Below, piece by piece: positions 33,821-43,802 of a stretch of DNA of 64,000 bases. Source of the DNA: Billgrantia campisalis. Lineage in GTDB: Bacteria > Pseudomonadota > Gammaproteobacteria > Pseudomonadales > Halomonadaceae. The stretch covers positions 372,001 to 436,000 of the forward strand of contig NZ_JABFUC010000001.1 in NCBI RefSeq assembly GCF_022341425.1, written 5' to 3'. The position numbers and the translations under genes are program-made. Positions within the stretch are counted from its first letter, which is position 1; every line of letters starts with the position of its first letter. The notes under the pieces were generated by a model that ran no database searches, was not told the DNA's origin, and worked only from the letters and a program-made list of their open reading frames with translations.

Positions 33821-34911
33821 CAGGCGCTCTGCTGCAGGGCCGCCAGCTGCTCGGCCTGATGCTCATGGATCAGCGGCTCGATGACCTCGTCGAGCTGCTC
33901 GCCGCTGACCACCTCGCCGAGCTTGTAGAGCGTCAGGTTGATGCGGTGATCGGTGAGGCGGCCCTGGGGGAAGTTGTAGGTGCGAATGCGCTCGCTGCGA
34001 TCGCCCGAGCCCACCAGCGAGCGCCGGGTATCGGCCTGCTGCTGGCGCTGGCTGTCGACGGCGCCCTGCTTGAGCCGCGCGGCCAGCAGCGACATCGCCT
34101 TGGCGCGGTTCTTGTGCTGGCTGCGCTCCTCCTGGCACTCCACCACCACGCCGCTGGGCAGGTGGGTGATACGGATGGCCGAGTCGGTGGTGTTGACATG
34201 CTGACCGCCGGCACCGCTGGAGCGAAAGGTATCCACCCGCAGGTCGGCGGAATTGATGTCGATATCGCCCACGGCGTCGGCCTCGGGCATCACCGCCACC
34301 GTGCAGGCCGAGGTGTGGATGCGCCCCTGGGACTCGGTGGCCGGCACGCGCTGGACGCGATGTGCCCCGGACTCGAACTTGAGCCGCGCATAGACGCCCT
34401 CGCCCTTGACCCGGGAGATGATCTCCTTGTAGCCGCCCTGTTCGCCGTGGCTGGCGCTGATCACCTCGACCTTCCAGCCGCGCTTCTCGGCATAGCGGGA
34501 GTACATGCGAAACAGGTCGCCGGCGAACAGCGCCGCCTCGTCGCCGCCGGTGCCCGCCCGGATCTCGAGAAAGACATTGCGCTGATCGTCCGGGTCCTTG
34601 GGCACCAGCAGTTGCTTGAGCCGAACCTCGAGTTCCGAGAGCCGCTCGCGGCTCTCGTCGCGCTCCAGCTCGGCGAGCTCGCGCATATCGGCGTCGCTGT
34701 CGCCGGTCAACTGCTCGGCGGTTTCCAGATCGCCCTCGGTGGCGCGATAGTCGCGCCAGGCCGCGACCAGCGGCTCGAGCTCGGCGTATTCACGGGAGTA
34801 ATCGCGGAAGCGGGCCTGATCGGCGATCACCTCGGGCTCGGCCAGCAGGGCGGCAAGCTCCTCGAAGCGCTCGACGAAGGCATCGAGACGCTGGCGCAGG
34901 GTCGCTTTCAT
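33820..34911 (-). CDS. prfA: Peptide chain release factor 1
   Basis: A 363-residue class I release factor for UAA and UAG stops. The anticodon-like PxT motif occurs in [14 protein letters not shown], and the peptidyl-hydrolysis motif GGQ in [10 protein letters not shown]. Length and sequence are typical of RF1. It starts 11 bases after the hemA stop, completing the hemA-prfA-prmC run found in many gammaproteobacteria. Confidence 0.96.
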   Translation of the reverse strand: MKATLRQRLDAFVERFEELAALLAEPEVIADQARFRDYSREYAELEPLVAAWRDYRATEGDLETAEQLTGDSDADMRELAELERDESRERLSELEVRLKQLLVPKDPDDQRNVFLEIRAGTGGDEAALFAGDLFRMYSRYAEKRGWKVEVISASHGEQGGYKEIISRVKGEGVYARLKFESGAHRVQRVPATESQGRIHTSACTVAVMPEADAVGDIDINSADLRVDTFRSSGAGGQHVNTTDSAIRITHLPSGVVVECQEERSQHKNRAKAMSLLAARLKQGAVDSQRQQQADTRRSLVGSGDRSERIRTYNFPQGRLTDHRINLTLYKLGEVVSGEQLDEVIEPLIHEHQAEQLAALQQSA

Positions 34912-34922
34912 GGCGTGTCCTG

Positions 34923-36188
34923 TCAGGGTTTCGTTAAAGGGGGGTCGAGCAGCAGCGCCTCGGCGGCGGACAGCAGGTCGCGACGCTCACCGCCAGAGGC
35001 CTCACGCATGGCCACCGTGGGGCGATGCAGCAGGCGGTTGGTCAGCTGGTGGGCCAGCAGCCGAATCACCGTCTCCGGATCCTCGCCGCGGGCCAGCCGG
35101 GCCAGGGCCTGGCGTTCGGAGAGCGCGCGCAGGCTCTCGGCCTGGTCGCGATAGCGGCGTATCAGCTCGCCGCTGCTGCGAATGCGCCGCTCATGCAGCC
35201 AGACGCCGACGCCGTGCTCGATCAGCGATTCGGCCTGGTCGGCCGCGGCCTGGCGATGACGGCGGTTTTCCTGGATCACCTCGTGGAGGTCATCCACGGT
35301 GTACAGGAAGACATCGTCGAGGTCGCCGACCTCCGGTTCGATATCGCGGGGCACGGCGATATCGACCATGAAGATCGGCCGGTGGCGGCGCTTCTTCAGC
35401 GCCCGCTCGGCCATGCCCTTGCCGAGGATCGGCAGCGGCGCCGCGGTGGACGAGATGACGATGTCCGAACGCTCCAGCGCGGTGGGAATCTCGTTGAGCG
35501 AGATGGCCTCGGCGTTGAACTCGCCGGCCAGTAGCTCGGCCCGCTCCCGGGTCCGGTTGGCGACGATCATCTCGCGCACCCCGGCCTCACGCAGATGCCT
35601 GGCGACCAGCTCGATGGTCTCGCCGGCGCCGATCAGCAGCGCGCGTGAGCGACCGAAGTCGTCGAAGATGCGGCTCGCCAGGCTCACCGCCGCATAGGCC
35701 ACCGATACCGGGTTCTGGCCAATGCCGGTGCGGGTGCGCACCTGCTTGGCGACCGAGAAGGTATGCTGGAACAGCAGCTCCAGCTCACCGCCCAGCCCGC
35801 GCGCCTGGCGCGCTGACTGATAGGCCTCCTTGAGCTGGCCGAGAATCTGCGGCTCGCCAAGCACCATGGAGTCGAGCCCCACCGCCACGCGCATCAGGTG
35901 GCGGGCGGCGTCGTTGTCGAGATAGTGGTAGGCGCAGGAGGTCAGATCATCCACCGGCAGGCCGTGAAAATGACTCAGCCAGTCGAGAATCACCCGTTCA
36001 CCGCTCGCCTCGGTCACGCAGTAGAGCTCGGTCCGGTTGCAGGTCGACAGCACAGCGGCCTCCTGCACCTGGGGAATATGGCGCAGCTCACTGAGCGCCG
36101 ACTCCAGCTGGGTAGGCGTGAAGGCGACCCGTTCGCGCACCGCGACGGTCGCAGTCTTGTGATTGATTCCGAGGGCAAGCAGCGTCAT
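34923..36188 (-). CDS. hemA: Glutamyl-tRNA reductase
   Basis: A 421-residue NADPH-dependent enzyme that reduces glutamyl-tRNA-Glu to glutamate-1-semialdehyde, the first step of tetrapyrrole synthesis. The catalytic Cys is in [12 protein letters not shown] near residue 50, the NADPH site is [16 protein letters not shown] and the C-terminal dimerisation helices are present. It is divergent from lbcA with a 232-bp promoter gap and heads the prfA-prmC operon. Confidence 0.95.
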   Translation of the reverse strand: MTLLALGINHKTATVAVRERVAFTPTQLESALSELRHIPQVQEAAVLSTCNRTELYCVTEASGERVILDWLSHFHGLPVDDLTSCAYHYLDNDAARHLMRVAVGLDSMVLGEPQILGQLKEAYQSARQARGLGGELELLFQHTFSVAKQVRTRTGIGQNPVSVAYAAVSLASRIFDDFGRSRALLIGAGETIELVARHLREAGVREMIVANRTRERAELLAGEFNAEAISLNEIPTALERSDIVISSTAAPLPILGKGMAERALKKRRHRPIFMVDIAVPRDIEPEVGDLDDVFLYTVDDLHEVIQENRRHRQAAADQAESLIEHGVGVWLHERRIRSSGELIRRYRDQAESLRALSERQALARLARGEDPETVIRLLAHQLTNRLLHRPTVAMREASGGERRDLLSAAEALLLDPPLTKP

Positions 36189-36420
36189 GCGTTAGGCGTC
36201 TTCGCGTGATGTCGTCAGGCGGCACCGGAAAAAGCCCGCCTCTGCGGCGCCAGATTCTACCACAGCCTTGCCCCCCCAGCGCCATGTGCATGACTGGCCA
36301 CAATATTGACGCACGACAAGAGGCAGGACGTTGGCCTTGTCCGGAACACAGCCGGCGATCCCTTTGCCCACCGGCCGCGAGCCGGTATGCTGGCGGCTCG
36401 GCATCCCTAACGAGATACGC

Positions 36421-38184
36421 ATGCCCTCAAGCTCCCGCTCTCGCGCCCCGATCCCCCACCTTCGCCATGGACTGGCAGGCCTCGGCCTGGCGCTGCTGTT
36501 GGGGGGCTGTCAGGCGCTGCCCCCCCAGCTGCAACCCGCTGAGACCGGTGACCCGCTCGATTCGGCGCCTCCCATCGAGCGGGGCCTGGACGCCGATGGA
36601 CTGGCCACCCTGCTGACCGCGGAGCTGGCCGGTCAGCGCGGCGACTATCGCCGTGCGGCCAGCGGCTACCGGGACATGGCCGAGCGTTACCACTCCCCGG
36701 CGCTGGCCGAGCGGGCGACCCTGGCCGCGCGCTTCAGCAGCGACCCGCTGCTGCTCGAAGAGGTCGTGCAACACTGGCAGCGCCTTGCCCCGCAGGCGGA
36801 GGCTCCCAGCCGCCTGCTGGCCAGCCTGGCCATGCAGCGCGGCGACTGGACGGCCGCCCTGGAGCAGCGTCTGCAGCTGGTGGAACGCGGGGGGCACGGC
36901 GATCTGACCAACTTCGTGGAGAGGGCCCTGGAGGCCAACACCGACCTACTGCCGCTGCGCGAGCGCCTCGCCGAGCACCTGACCCGGCCCGCCGACGGCG
37001 CTCCCCGCCACGACGCCGAACTGGCGATGGCCATGCTCGAGGCCGCCACCGGGCAGACCCGGCGCGCCGAAGCACGCCTCGATGCCCTGGCCCGCGAGCA
37101 CGCGGAGCTGCCGGCACTATGGCTGACCCGCGCCCAGCTGGCGCTGGACAGCGGCCAGGCCCTGCGCGCCCGCGATGCCGCCCGCCGCGGGCTGGAGGTG
37201 GCGCCCCAGGATCCACGCTTCATCCTGCTGCTGGCCCAGGCCGAGCTGGCGCTGGGCAATGTGGCCGCCGCAGAGGCACATACCGACGCACTGCTGGAGC
37301 GCCACGAAGGCGGCCACGATATGCGCATGGCGCTGGCCAACCTCTACCTGGAGAACAACCAGCCGGAGCCGGCGCGGCGACTCCTGCTGCCGCTGGTCAG
37401 CGATGAGCGCACGCCCGCCATGGTCTACTTTCTGCTCGGCGCCATCGCCGAGCAGGAGAGCGAGGTCGATAACGCCCTGCTCTACTATCGCCAGGTGGCG
37501 CCGGGCAGCGAATTCCTGATGGCCCGGCTGCGCGCCGCCCGGATGCTGATCGAAGACGACCGACTGCTGGACGCCCGGGCCTTCCTGCGCATCGAACGGC
37601 TGCGCCACGGGGAACGCGCCAGTGAACTGGTCAGCCTCGAGGTGGAGCTGCTCGACGAACTGGGACAGGAAGCGGAAGCCGCCGCCCTGCTCGACCGCGA
37701 GCTCGCCCGCGCCCCGAACGACGAACGGCTGCTCTACCAGCGCGCCATGCGCGCCTGGCGCAGCGGCGACGTGGAGGCCATGGAGCGCGACCTGGCCCGC
37801 ATCATCGAGCATGACCCGGACAACGCCATGGCGCTCAACGCCCTGGGCTACACCCTGGCCGACCTGAACATCGAGGGGCGGCTCGAGGAGGCACGCGAGA
37901 TGATCGAGCGTGCCCACGAGCTCGACCCGGGCAATGCCGCCATCATGGACAGCCTGGGCTGGGTCTATTTCCGCCTCGGCGAACCCGAGCGCGCCCTGCC
38001 CTGGCTGGAGCGCGCCTATGCCGCCATGCCCGACCAGGAGATCGCCGCCCATCTCGTCGAAGTGCTGTGGGTACTGGATCGCCATGACGAGGCCCACGCC
38101 AGGCTCGAGCAGGCGCTTGAGCGCTACGACGACCGTCCCCAGTTGGACGAGCTGCTCGAACGCATCCCCGAACTGGCTCCCTGA
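36421..38184 (+). CDS. lbcA: TPR lipoprotein, LbcA-like protease adaptor
   Basis: A 587-residue tetratricopeptide-repeat protein. The N terminus is a lipoprotein signal with lipobox LLGGC (Cys30), so the protein is membrane-anchored. From about residue 55 to the end, helical repeats of TPR type dominate, for example ALNALGYTLADLNIEGRLEE and AAIMDSLGWVYFRLGEPERA near the C terminus. It lies upstream of lolB-ispE-prs, the position of LbcA (PA4667), which in Pseudomonas recruits substrates to the CtpA protease. MPSSSRS was chosen as start because the signal sequence begins there. Function is by position and architecture. Confidence 0.82.
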   Translation: MPSSSRSRAPIPHLRHGLAGLGLALLLGGCQALPPQLQPAETGDPLDSAPPIERGLDADGLATLLTAELAGQRGDYRRAASGYRDMAERYHSPALAERATLAARFSSDPLLLEEVVQHWQRLAPQAEAPSRLLASLAMQRGDWTAALEQRLQLVERGGHGDLTNFVERALEANTDLLPLRERLAEHLTRPADGAPRHDAELAMAMLEAATGQTRRAEARLDALAREHAELPALWLTRAQLALDSGQALRARDAARRGLEVAPQDPRFILLLAQAELALGNVAAAEAHTDALLERHEGGHDMRMALANLYLENNQPEPARRLLLPLVSDERTPAMVYFLLGAIAEQESEVDNALLYYRQVAPGSEFLMARLRAARMLIEDDRLLDARAFLRIERLRHGERASELVSLEVELLDELGQEAEAAALLDRELARAPNDERLLYQRAMRAWRSGDVEAMERDLARIIEHDPDNAMALNALGYTLADLNIEGRLEEAREMIERAHELDPGNAAIMDSLGWVYFRLGEPERALPWLERAYAAMPDQEIAAHLVEVLWVLDRHDEAHARLEQALERYDDRPQLDELLERIPELAP

Positions 38185-38225
38185 GCCGCGGTCCAACCAC
38201 CCTGCACAGCCGACGAGACGCCACC

Positions 38226-38846
38226 ATGCCCCCCCAAACCACCGCCCTTCGCCTGCTGTTGGCCTGCCTGGTCCTGACCCTGCTGGCCGGCTGCGCTCCG
38301 CGCCTGCCGGCACCCGACAGAGAGCGGCAGGCGGGCCAGTGGGAGGCCCAGCAGGACCGCCTGGTCGAGATGCAGACCTGGATGCTGGCCGGTAAGGCCG
38401 GGCTGCGCACCCCCCAGGAATCGACCAGCGCCAATCTGGACTGGAGCCAGCACCCCCACTACTACCGCCTGCTGATCAGTGGCCCCTTCGGCAGCGGCCG
38501 CAGCACCCTGGAGGGCCGCGAGGGTCGCTTCTCGCTGACCACGTCCGAGGGCCGCTTCGAGGCCGAAACCCCCGAGGCCCTGATGCAGCAGCAGCTCGGC
38601 TGGTCGCTGCCGGTCAGCGCCCTCTCCGACTGGATTCGCGGACTGCCCGCCGAGTCCAGCGACCACCGCCTGGAGAGCGACGAACTGGGCTTCCCGCAGC
38701 GCCTCGCGCAGGATGGCTGGGAGATCGACTATCGCGACTGGAGCCTGGTCGAGTCCCTGTGGCTGCCGCGGCGACTGATCATGACCTACGACGACCTGCG
38801 CGTGACCCTGGTGGTCACCGACTGGCGCCCGCTGCTCGACGACTGA
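38226..38846 (+). CDS. lolB: Outer-membrane lipoprotein receptor LolB
   Basis: A 206-residue lipoprotein. The signal ends at lipobox LLAGC with Cys23. The remainder is the LolB fold, which accepts lipoproteins from LolA and inserts them into the outer membrane. The WMLAGKAGLRTPQES segment and SLWLPRRLIMTYDDLRVTLV near the C terminus match the family. It starts 41 bases after lbcA and ends 10 bases before ispE, consistent with an operon. Confidence 0.92.
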   Translation: MPPQTTALRLLLACLVLTLLAGCAPRLPAPDRERQAGQWEAQQDRLVEMQTWMLAGKAGLRTPQESTSANLDWSQHPHYYRLLISGPFGSGRSTLEGREGRFSLTTSEGRFEAETPEALMQQQLGWSLPVSALSDWIRGLPAESSDHRLESDELGFPQRLAQDGWEIDYRDWSLVESLWLPRRLIMTYDDLRVTLVVTDWRPLLDD

Positions 38847-38856
38847 CCACGAGACA

Positions 38857-39756
38857 ATGCCTGACACCCGCTCCGACTCGCTCTGCGAGACTGGCTCCAA
38901 CACACGCGCCGACAGCCTCGCGCTGCCGGCGCCGGCCAAGCTCAACCGCATGCTGCATATCGTCGGCCGTCGGCCGGACGGTTACCACGAGCTGCAGACC
39001 CTGTTCCAGTTCCTCGACCACGGCGACAGCCTGCACCTCTCGCCCCGCCCGGACGGTGAGATACGCCTGACGCCGGCCCTGGCCGGTCTTGACGCCGAAG
39101 ACAACCTGGTGGTGCGCGCCGCCCGGCTGCTGCAGGCCGAGACCGGCTGCCGGCGGGGTGCCGATATCCACCTGACCAAGCGCCTACCCATGGGAGGCGG
39201 GCTCGGCGGCGGCAGCTCCAACGCCGCCACCGCCCTGCTCGGCCTCGACCGGCTGTGGCGGCTCGACCTGGGGCTCGACGCCCTAGCCGAGCTCGGCCTG
39301 CGGCTGGGCGCCGACGTGCCGGTCTTCGTCCACGGTCACGCCGCCTGGGCGGAGGGAATCGGCGAGCACCTCGTCCCCGTCGAGCTCGACACCCCCTGGT
39401 TCCTGGTGGTGCATCCCGGCATTCCGGTCGCCACCCCGGCGGTGTTCGGGGCGGCACAATTGACACGCGACACCCCCCCGATTACCATGGCGCGCGCACT
39501 GCAGGGGGGAGCGCCCAGCTGGCGCAACGACTGCGAGGCCACGGTCAGGTCACTCTATCCACAGGTCGCCGAGGCACTCGACTGGCTCGGCGCTCGGGCT
39601 CCGACCATGCTGACCGGTACCGGCGCCTGCATCTTTGCCTGGACCGACACGCAGGCCGAAGCGCAGCGAATCGCCGCCGACCTGCCCGGGCACTTCACGG
39701 CCTTCACGGCTCGCGGCGCCAATCTCTCCCCGCTACATGCTGCCCTGGGTCGATGA
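38857..39756 (+). CDS. ispE: 4-diphosphocytidyl-2-C-methyl-D-erythritol kinase
   Basis: A 299-residue GHMP kinase of the MEP isoprenoid pathway. PAPAKLNRMLHIVGRRPDGY and the phosphate-binding loop LPMGGGLGGGSSNAATALLG are clear. The N terminus carries about 24 residues more than E. coli IspE, low in conservation, so a start further in cannot be excluded, though no other initiator with a better site is seen. It lies between lolB and prs as in Pseudomonas, but without the tRNA-Gln that separates ispE and prs there. Confidence 0.94.
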   Translation: MPDTRSDSLCETGSNTRADSLALPAPAKLNRMLHIVGRRPDGYHELQTLFQFLDHGDSLHLSPRPDGEIRLTPALAGLDAEDNLVVRAARLLQAETGCRRGADIHLTKRLPMGGGLGGGSSNAATALLGLDRLWRLDLGLDALAELGLRLGADVPVFVHGHAAWAEGIGEHLVPVELDTPWFLVVHPGIPVATPAVFGAAQLTRDTPPITMARALQGGAPSWRNDCEATVRSLYPQVAEALDWLGARAPTMLTGTGACIFAWTDTQAEAQRIAADLPGHFTAFTARGANLSPLHAALGR

Positions 39757-39849
39757 CGCTGGCGCCCCACCGGGCCTCACGCATGACGGCCGCTTCCGGC
39801 CAGGAGCCGGACCCCCGAATGACCCCCAACACTGCATAGGTGGATGCGC

Positions 39850-40791
39850 GTGTCGAAATTGATGGTTTTTGCCGGGAATGCCAATCCCGAACTCGCCCAG
39901 AAGGTCGCCGATAGCCTGGACACCCGCATGGGGAACGCCACGGTCGGTCAGTTCAGCGACGGCGAGATCGCGGTCGAGATCAACGAGAACGTTCGTGGCA
40001 AGGACGTCTTTATCCTGCAATCCACCTGCGCACCGACCAACGACAACCTGCTCGAGCTGATCCTGATGGTGGACGCCCTGCGCCGGGCCTCCGCCGCAAG
40101 GATCACCGCCGTGGTGCCCTACTTCGGCTATGCCCGCCAGGATCGCCGGGTGCGCTCCGCCCGCGTGCCCATCTCGGCCAAGGTGGTCGCCGACATGATG
40201 GTCAAGGCCGGCGTCGACCGAGTCATGACCATGGACCTGCACGCCGACCAGATCCAGGGCTTCTTCGACGTGCCGGTGGACAACGTCTACGGCTCGCCGA
40301 TCCTGCTCGACGACATCGAGCGTCAGAATTACGATGATCTGGTGGTGGTCTCGCCAGACGTGGGCGGCGTGGTACGCGCCCGCGCCATCGCCAAGCAGCT
40401 CAATGCCGACCTGGCGATCATCGACAAGCGCCGCCCCCAGGCCAACCAGGCCCAGGTGATGCACATCATCGGCGAAATCGAGAACCGCACCTGCGTGGTG
40501 GTGGACGACATGATCGACACCGCCGGCACGCTGTGCAAGGCCGGCGACGCCCTCAAGGCCCACGGCGCGCGCCGCGTGGTGGCCTACGCCACCCACCCGA
40601 TCCTCTCCGGTCCGGCGGTGGACAACATCACCAACTCGGTGCTCGATGAAGTCGTCGTCGCCGATACCATTCCGCTGTCCGACATTGCCCGCCGCAGCGG
40701 CAAGATCCGCCAGCTCAGCGTGGCGGGCCTGATCGCCGAGGCGATCCGCCGGGTCAGCAACGAAGAATCCGTCAGCGCCATGTTCCACTGA
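39850..40791 (+). CDS. prs: Ribose-phosphate pyrophosphokinase
   Basis: A 313-residue PRPP synthetase. The catalytic flexible loop [16 protein letters not shown], the [17 protein letters not shown] region and the PRPP-binding loop [12 protein letters not shown] are complete, and [12 protein letters not shown] is nearly the usual terminus. ATG at 39844 and GTG at 39850 are both possible; GTG gives [10 protein letters not shown], the normal N terminus, and places AGGTGG at a proper distance. Confidence 0.95.
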   Translation: MSKLMVFAGNANPELAQKVADSLDTRMGNATVGQFSDGEIAVEINENVRGKDVFILQSTCAPTNDNLLELILMVDALRRASAARITAVVPYFGYARQDRRVRSARVPISAKVVADMMVKAGVDRVMTMDLHADQIQGFFDVPVDNVYGSPILLDDIERQNYDDLVVVSPDVGGVVRARAIAKQLNADLAIIDKRRPQANQAQVMHIIGEIENRTCVVVDDMIDTAGTLCKAGDALKAHGARRVVAYATHPILSGPAVDNITNSVLDEVVVADTIPLSDIARRSGKIRQLSVAGLIAEAIRRVSNEESVSAMFH

Positions 40792-40904
40792 GTCACAGCA
40801 CTCGGCAACCGGCGCCGGTAAACGGCCCTCCGGGGCTTTCAGGAGCGCTGCGGTCAGGTCGCGGGCCGCAGCCCACTCCTTACTCTCCAGCAAGAGGCAA
40901 TACC

Positions 40905-41549
40905 ATGTCCGATTTCACACTCAATGCCAGCGTTCGTAACGACCTGGGGAAAGGTGCGAGCCGCCGCCTGCGTCGTGCGAACCTCCAGGTGCCGGCCATC
41001 GTCTATGGCGGTGAGCAGGCCCCCCAGCCGGTCTCCGTCGAGAAGTCCGCCTTCTACAAGGCGATCGAGAGCGAGTCCTTCTTCTCGTCGGTGATCAACC
41101 TGGTCATCGACGGCAAGAGCGAGCAGGTGGTGGTGCGTGACCTGCAGCGCCACCCCTACAAGCCGCTGGTCACCCATGCCGACTTCCTGCGCGTGGATGC
41201 CACCCACGAGATCACCATCAACGTGCCCCTGCATGTGGTGGGCGAAGAGAAGTCCAAGGGCATCAAGGACGAGGGCGGCGAGCTGCACGTACTCTCCAAC
41301 GAGATCCAGATCAGCTGCCTGCCCAAGGACCTGCCCGACTTCCTGGAAGTCGACATCGCCGACGTCGAGCTGGGCACCACCCTGCACCTCTCCGACCTCA
41401 AGGTGCCGGCCGGCGTGACCCTGGTCGACCTGACCCACGGTGAGGACCACGACAACGCCATCCTCAGCATCACCAAGCCCAAGGTTCGCGGCGGTGGCGA
41501 GGAAGGCGAAGCCGCCGAGGGCGAAGAAGGCGAGGACCAGGGCGAGTAA
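40905..41549 (+). CDS. rplY: 50S ribosomal protein L25 (Ctc form)
   Basis: A 214-residue L25/TL5/Ctc protein. Residues 1-95 form the 5S rRNA-binding L25 domain ([40 protein letters not shown]) and about 100-185 the TL5 C-terminal beta domain. The tail is highly acidic and Glu/Gly-rich ([19 protein letters not shown]), as expected for a salt-adapted organism. The gene precedes pth but is separated from it by an intrinsic terminator. Confidence 0.94.
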   Translation: MSDFTLNASVRNDLGKGASRRLRRANLQVPAIVYGGEQAPQPVSVEKSAFYKAIESESFFSSVINLVIDGKSEQVVVRDLQRHPYKPLVTHADFLRVDATHEITINVPLHVVGEEKSKGIKDEGGELHVLSNEIQISCLPKDLPDFLEVDIADVELGTTLHLSDLKVPAGVTLVDLTHGEDHDNAILSITKPKVRGGGEEGEAAEGEEGEDQGE

Positions 41550-41563
41550 TCGCGCCCGCTTCG

Positions 41564-41584
41564 GGGCCGTGCCCGGCACGGCCC
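41564..41584 (+). repeat. Perfect hairpin after rplY
   Basis: GGGCCGTGC (41564-41572) pairs with GCACGGCCC (41576-41584) around CCG, 14 bases after the rplY stop. There is no T run. It stands immediately before a true terminator hairpin. Confidence 0.6.
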
Positions 41585-41595
41585 TCCCCGTTGTG

Positions 41596-41624
41596 ATCAA
41601 GCGCCCCGGCGCTTGATTTTTTTT
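41596..41624 (+). terminator. Rho-independent terminator abutting the pth ribosome site
   Basis: ATCAAGCGC (41596-41604) pairs with GCGCTTGAT (41609-41617) around CCCG and runs into eight T (41617-41624). The pth ribosome site GGAGG begins at the very next base. Transcripts from rplY should therefore stop just before pth unless anti-terminated. Confidence 0.9.
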
Positions 41625-41635
41625 GGAGGCAGGCC

Positions 41636-42220
41636 ATGAGCGAGCTCAAGGCAATCATCGGGCTGGGCAACCCCGGCCCCGACTACGCCGCCACCCGCCA
41701 CAATGCCGGCGCCTGGGTGGTGGAAGCGTTGGCGCGCCGGGCGAACACCGAGCTGCGCCCGGAGAAGAAGTTTCTCGGCCGCTACGCCAAGGTCCAACTC
41801 GACGGCCACGACCTCCACCTGCTCGAACCCGCCACCTTCATGAACCGCAGCGGCGCGGCCGTGGCGGCGCTGTGCCAGTTCTTCAAGATCGCCCCGGGCG
41901 AGCTGCTGGTGGCCCACGACGAGCTGGACATCGCCCCGGGCACCGCCCGCTACAAGACCGGCGGCGGCCACGGCGGCCACAACGGGCTGCGCGACACCAT
42001 CAGCGCACTGGGCAACGACAGGTCCTTTCATCGCCTGCGCATCGGCATCGGCCACCCCGGCGAGGCCCGCCAGGTGACGAACTATGTGCTGGGTCGCCCC
42101 GGCAAGGCCGAGCTCGCCGCCATCGAGGCGGCCATCGACGAGTGCCTGGCCACCCTGCCGCTGGCCGTTAGCGGCGACTGGGCGCGAGCCATGAGCCGAC
42201 TGCACAGCTTCAAGGGGTGA
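41636..42220 (+). CDS. pth: Peptidyl-tRNA hydrolase
   Basis: A 194-residue enzyme that releases peptides from peptidyl-tRNA. The catalytic His is in TRHNAGAWVVE, and MNRSG, HDELDIAPGTARYKTGGGHG and the GIGHPG segment are intact. GGAGGCAGGCC gives a strong ribosome site. It lies between rplY and ychF as in Pseudomonas and E. coli. Confidence 0.95.
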   Translation: MSELKAIIGLGNPGPDYAATRHNAGAWVVEALARRANTELRPEKKFLGRYAKVQLDGHDLHLLEPATFMNRSGAAVAALCQFFKIAPGELLVAHDELDIAPGTARYKTGGGHGGHNGLRDTISALGNDRSFHRLRIGIGHPGEARQVTNYVLGRPGKAELAAIEAAIDECLATLPLAVSGDWARAMSRLHSFKG

Positions 42221-42302
42221 GCGAGCGCTGGGCGCCGAAATCCCCTTCCCGTAGAATACCGGCCATTCGCCATTCTCGAACTCGCTTTCCAGGAAGATTT
42301 CC

Positions 42303-43394
42303 ATGGGTTTCAACTGCGGTATCGTCGGCCTGCCCAACGTCGGCAAGTCCACCCTGTTCAACGCCTTGACCAAGTCCGGCATCGATGCCGAAAACTTCCC
42401 CTTCTGCACCATTGAGCCCAATGTCGGCATCGTGCCGATGCCCGACCCGCGCCTCGACAAGCTGGCCGAGATCGTGAAGCCCCAGAAGGTGCTGCCCACC
42501 ACCATGGAGTTCGTCGACATCGCCGGGCTGGTGGCGGGCGCCTCCAAGGGCGAGGGGCTCGGCAACAAGTTCCTGGCCAATATCCGCGAGACCCAGGCCA
42601 TCGCCCACGTGGTGCGCTGCTTCGACAACGACAACGTCATCCACGTGGCCAACCAGGTCGACCCGCGGGCCGACATCGAGATCATCAACATGGAGCTGGC
42701 GCTGGCCGACCTCGACACCGTCGAGCGGGCCATCCAGCGCCTGGTGCGCGTGGCCAAGGGCGGCGACAAGGAGGCCATCGCCACCAAGGCGATCCTGGAG
42801 CGCATCCAGCCCCATCTGGCCGAGGGCCAGCCGCTGCGCAGCTTCGGCCTCGACGACGACGAGAAAAAGCAGCTCAAGAGCTTCGGCTTCCTGACCCTCA
42901 AGCCCACCATGTACATCGCCAACGTCAATGAAGATGGCTTCGGCGACAACCCCTACCTGGACGTGGTGCGCGAGATCGCCGCCGAGGAAGGCGCCGTGGT
43001 GGTGCCGGTGTGCAACCAGATCGAGGCCGAGATCGCCGAGCTCGACGATGACGAGCGCGCCATGTTCCTCGACGAGATGGGCATGGAGGAGCCGGGGCTG
43101 GACCGGGTGATTCGCGCCGGCTACGCCCTGCTCGACCTGCAGACCTACTTCACCGCCGGGGTCAAGGAGGTGCGCGCCTGGACGGTCAAGGTGGGCGCCA
43201 CCGCCCCCGAGGCGGCCGGGGTGATCCACACCGACTTCCAGAAGGGCTTTATCCGCGCGGAAGTCATCGCCTATGACGACTTCGTCGCCCTGGGCGGCGA
43301 GCAGGGCGCCAAGGATGCCGGCAAGTGGCGGCTGGAAGGCAAGGAGTATGTGGTCCAGGACGGCGACGTCATCCACTTCCGGTTCAATGTCTAA
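42303..43394 (+). CDS. ychF: Redox-responsive ribosome-associated ATPase YchF (OLA1 family)
   Basis: A 363-residue P-loop protein of the OBG group that prefers ATP. G1 is [12 protein letters not shown] (about residues 8-19), G3 lies in [20 protein letters not shown] and a NVNED G4-like motif replaces NKxD, explaining ATP preference in the family. The TGS domain occupies the last 85 residues ([20 protein letters not shown]). An 82-bp gap follows pth. Confidence 0.95.
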   Translation: MGFNCGIVGLPNVGKSTLFNALTKSGIDAENFPFCTIEPNVGIVPMPDPRLDKLAEIVKPQKVLPTTMEFVDIAGLVAGASKGEGLGNKFLANIRETQAIAHVVRCFDNDNVIHVANQVDPRADIEIINMELALADLDTVERAIQRLVRVAKGGDKEAIATKAILERIQPHLAEGQPLRSFGLDDDEKKQLKSFGFLTLKPTMYIANVNEDGFGDNPYLDVVREIAAEEGAVVVPVCNQIEAEIAELDDDERAMFLDEMGMEEPGLDRVIRAGYALLDLQTYFTAGVKEVRAWTVKVGATAPEAAGVIHTDFQKGFIRAEVIAYDDFVALGGEQGAKDAGKWRLEGKEYVVQDGDVIHFRFNV

Positions 43395-43460
43395 GAACGG
43401 AACGGCGCCAAGTGCTTGACGAACGTGGGGCAAGACCGTAAACTTCGCCCCCGTTGCAAC

Positions 43461-43537
43461 GGCTACGTAGCTCAGCTGGTTAGAGCACATCACTCATAAT
43501 GATGGGGTCCCCTGTTCGAATCAGGGCGTAGCCACCA
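43461..43537 (+). tRNA. tRNA-Met(CAT), elongator
   Basis: The 77-nt sequence folds as a full cloverleaf with encoded CCA. The acceptor stem is GGCTACG/CGTAGCC, and the anticodon CAT is at 43495-43497. It nearly matches E. coli elongator tRNA-Met. An identical inverted copy is at 47902-47978. Confidence 0.96.
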
Positions 43538-43544
43538 AGCATTC

Positions 43545-43580
43545 AAAAAAACCCGGCGCCTTTGGCGCCGGGTTTTTTTT
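43545..43580. terminator. Bidirectional rho-independent terminator
   Basis: CCCGGCGCC (43552-43560) pairs with GGCGCCGGG (43564-43572) around TTT. An A run (43545-43551) precedes and a T run follows, so it can stop tRNA-Met transcription on the plus strand and the aminopeptidase transcript on the minus strand. Confidence 0.9.
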
Positions 43581-43608
43581 ATGGCAAGCATCCACGCGAT
43601 TCATACTC

Positions 43609-43782
43609 CGGGAGCAGGCCTGCGAGGAGGCGCTGTGAATACATCCCTGTACGCTACCGACGCCCTGCTTCGCTCTCGCGTCCTGCTCCGCTTGCAGGAC
43701 CGGTGCTGGCCATCCATGGCCAGCCCGTTCGAAGCAGTGCTTCTCACCCCTGGCGTAGGACCTCCTCTTCGACCTGCTCCCC
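43609..43782 (+). repeat. Palindromic intergenic element, copy B (enlarged arm)
   Basis: Outer arm CGGGAGCAGG pairs with CCTGCTCCC (43773-43781), inner arm GAGGAGG (43624-43630) pairs with CCTCCTC (43761-43767). The core is at 43629-43657, with its hairpin changed to TACA-TCCC-TGTA. The second arm ACGCC/GGCGT (43660-43664 and 43752-43756) has an 87-bp interior with further symmetry (GCTTCG to CGAAGC; GGCCAT-CC-ATGGCC). It lies between the tRNA terminator and the converging aminopeptidase. Confidence 0.8.
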
Positions 43783-43802
43783 TCGCCTCTCCCCTACGTG
43801 GC

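Noticed and set aside
39757-39849. tRNA-Gln expected between ispE and prs by analogy with other gammaproteobacteria
   Set aside because: The 93 bp contain no cloverleaf; the tRNA is absent here.
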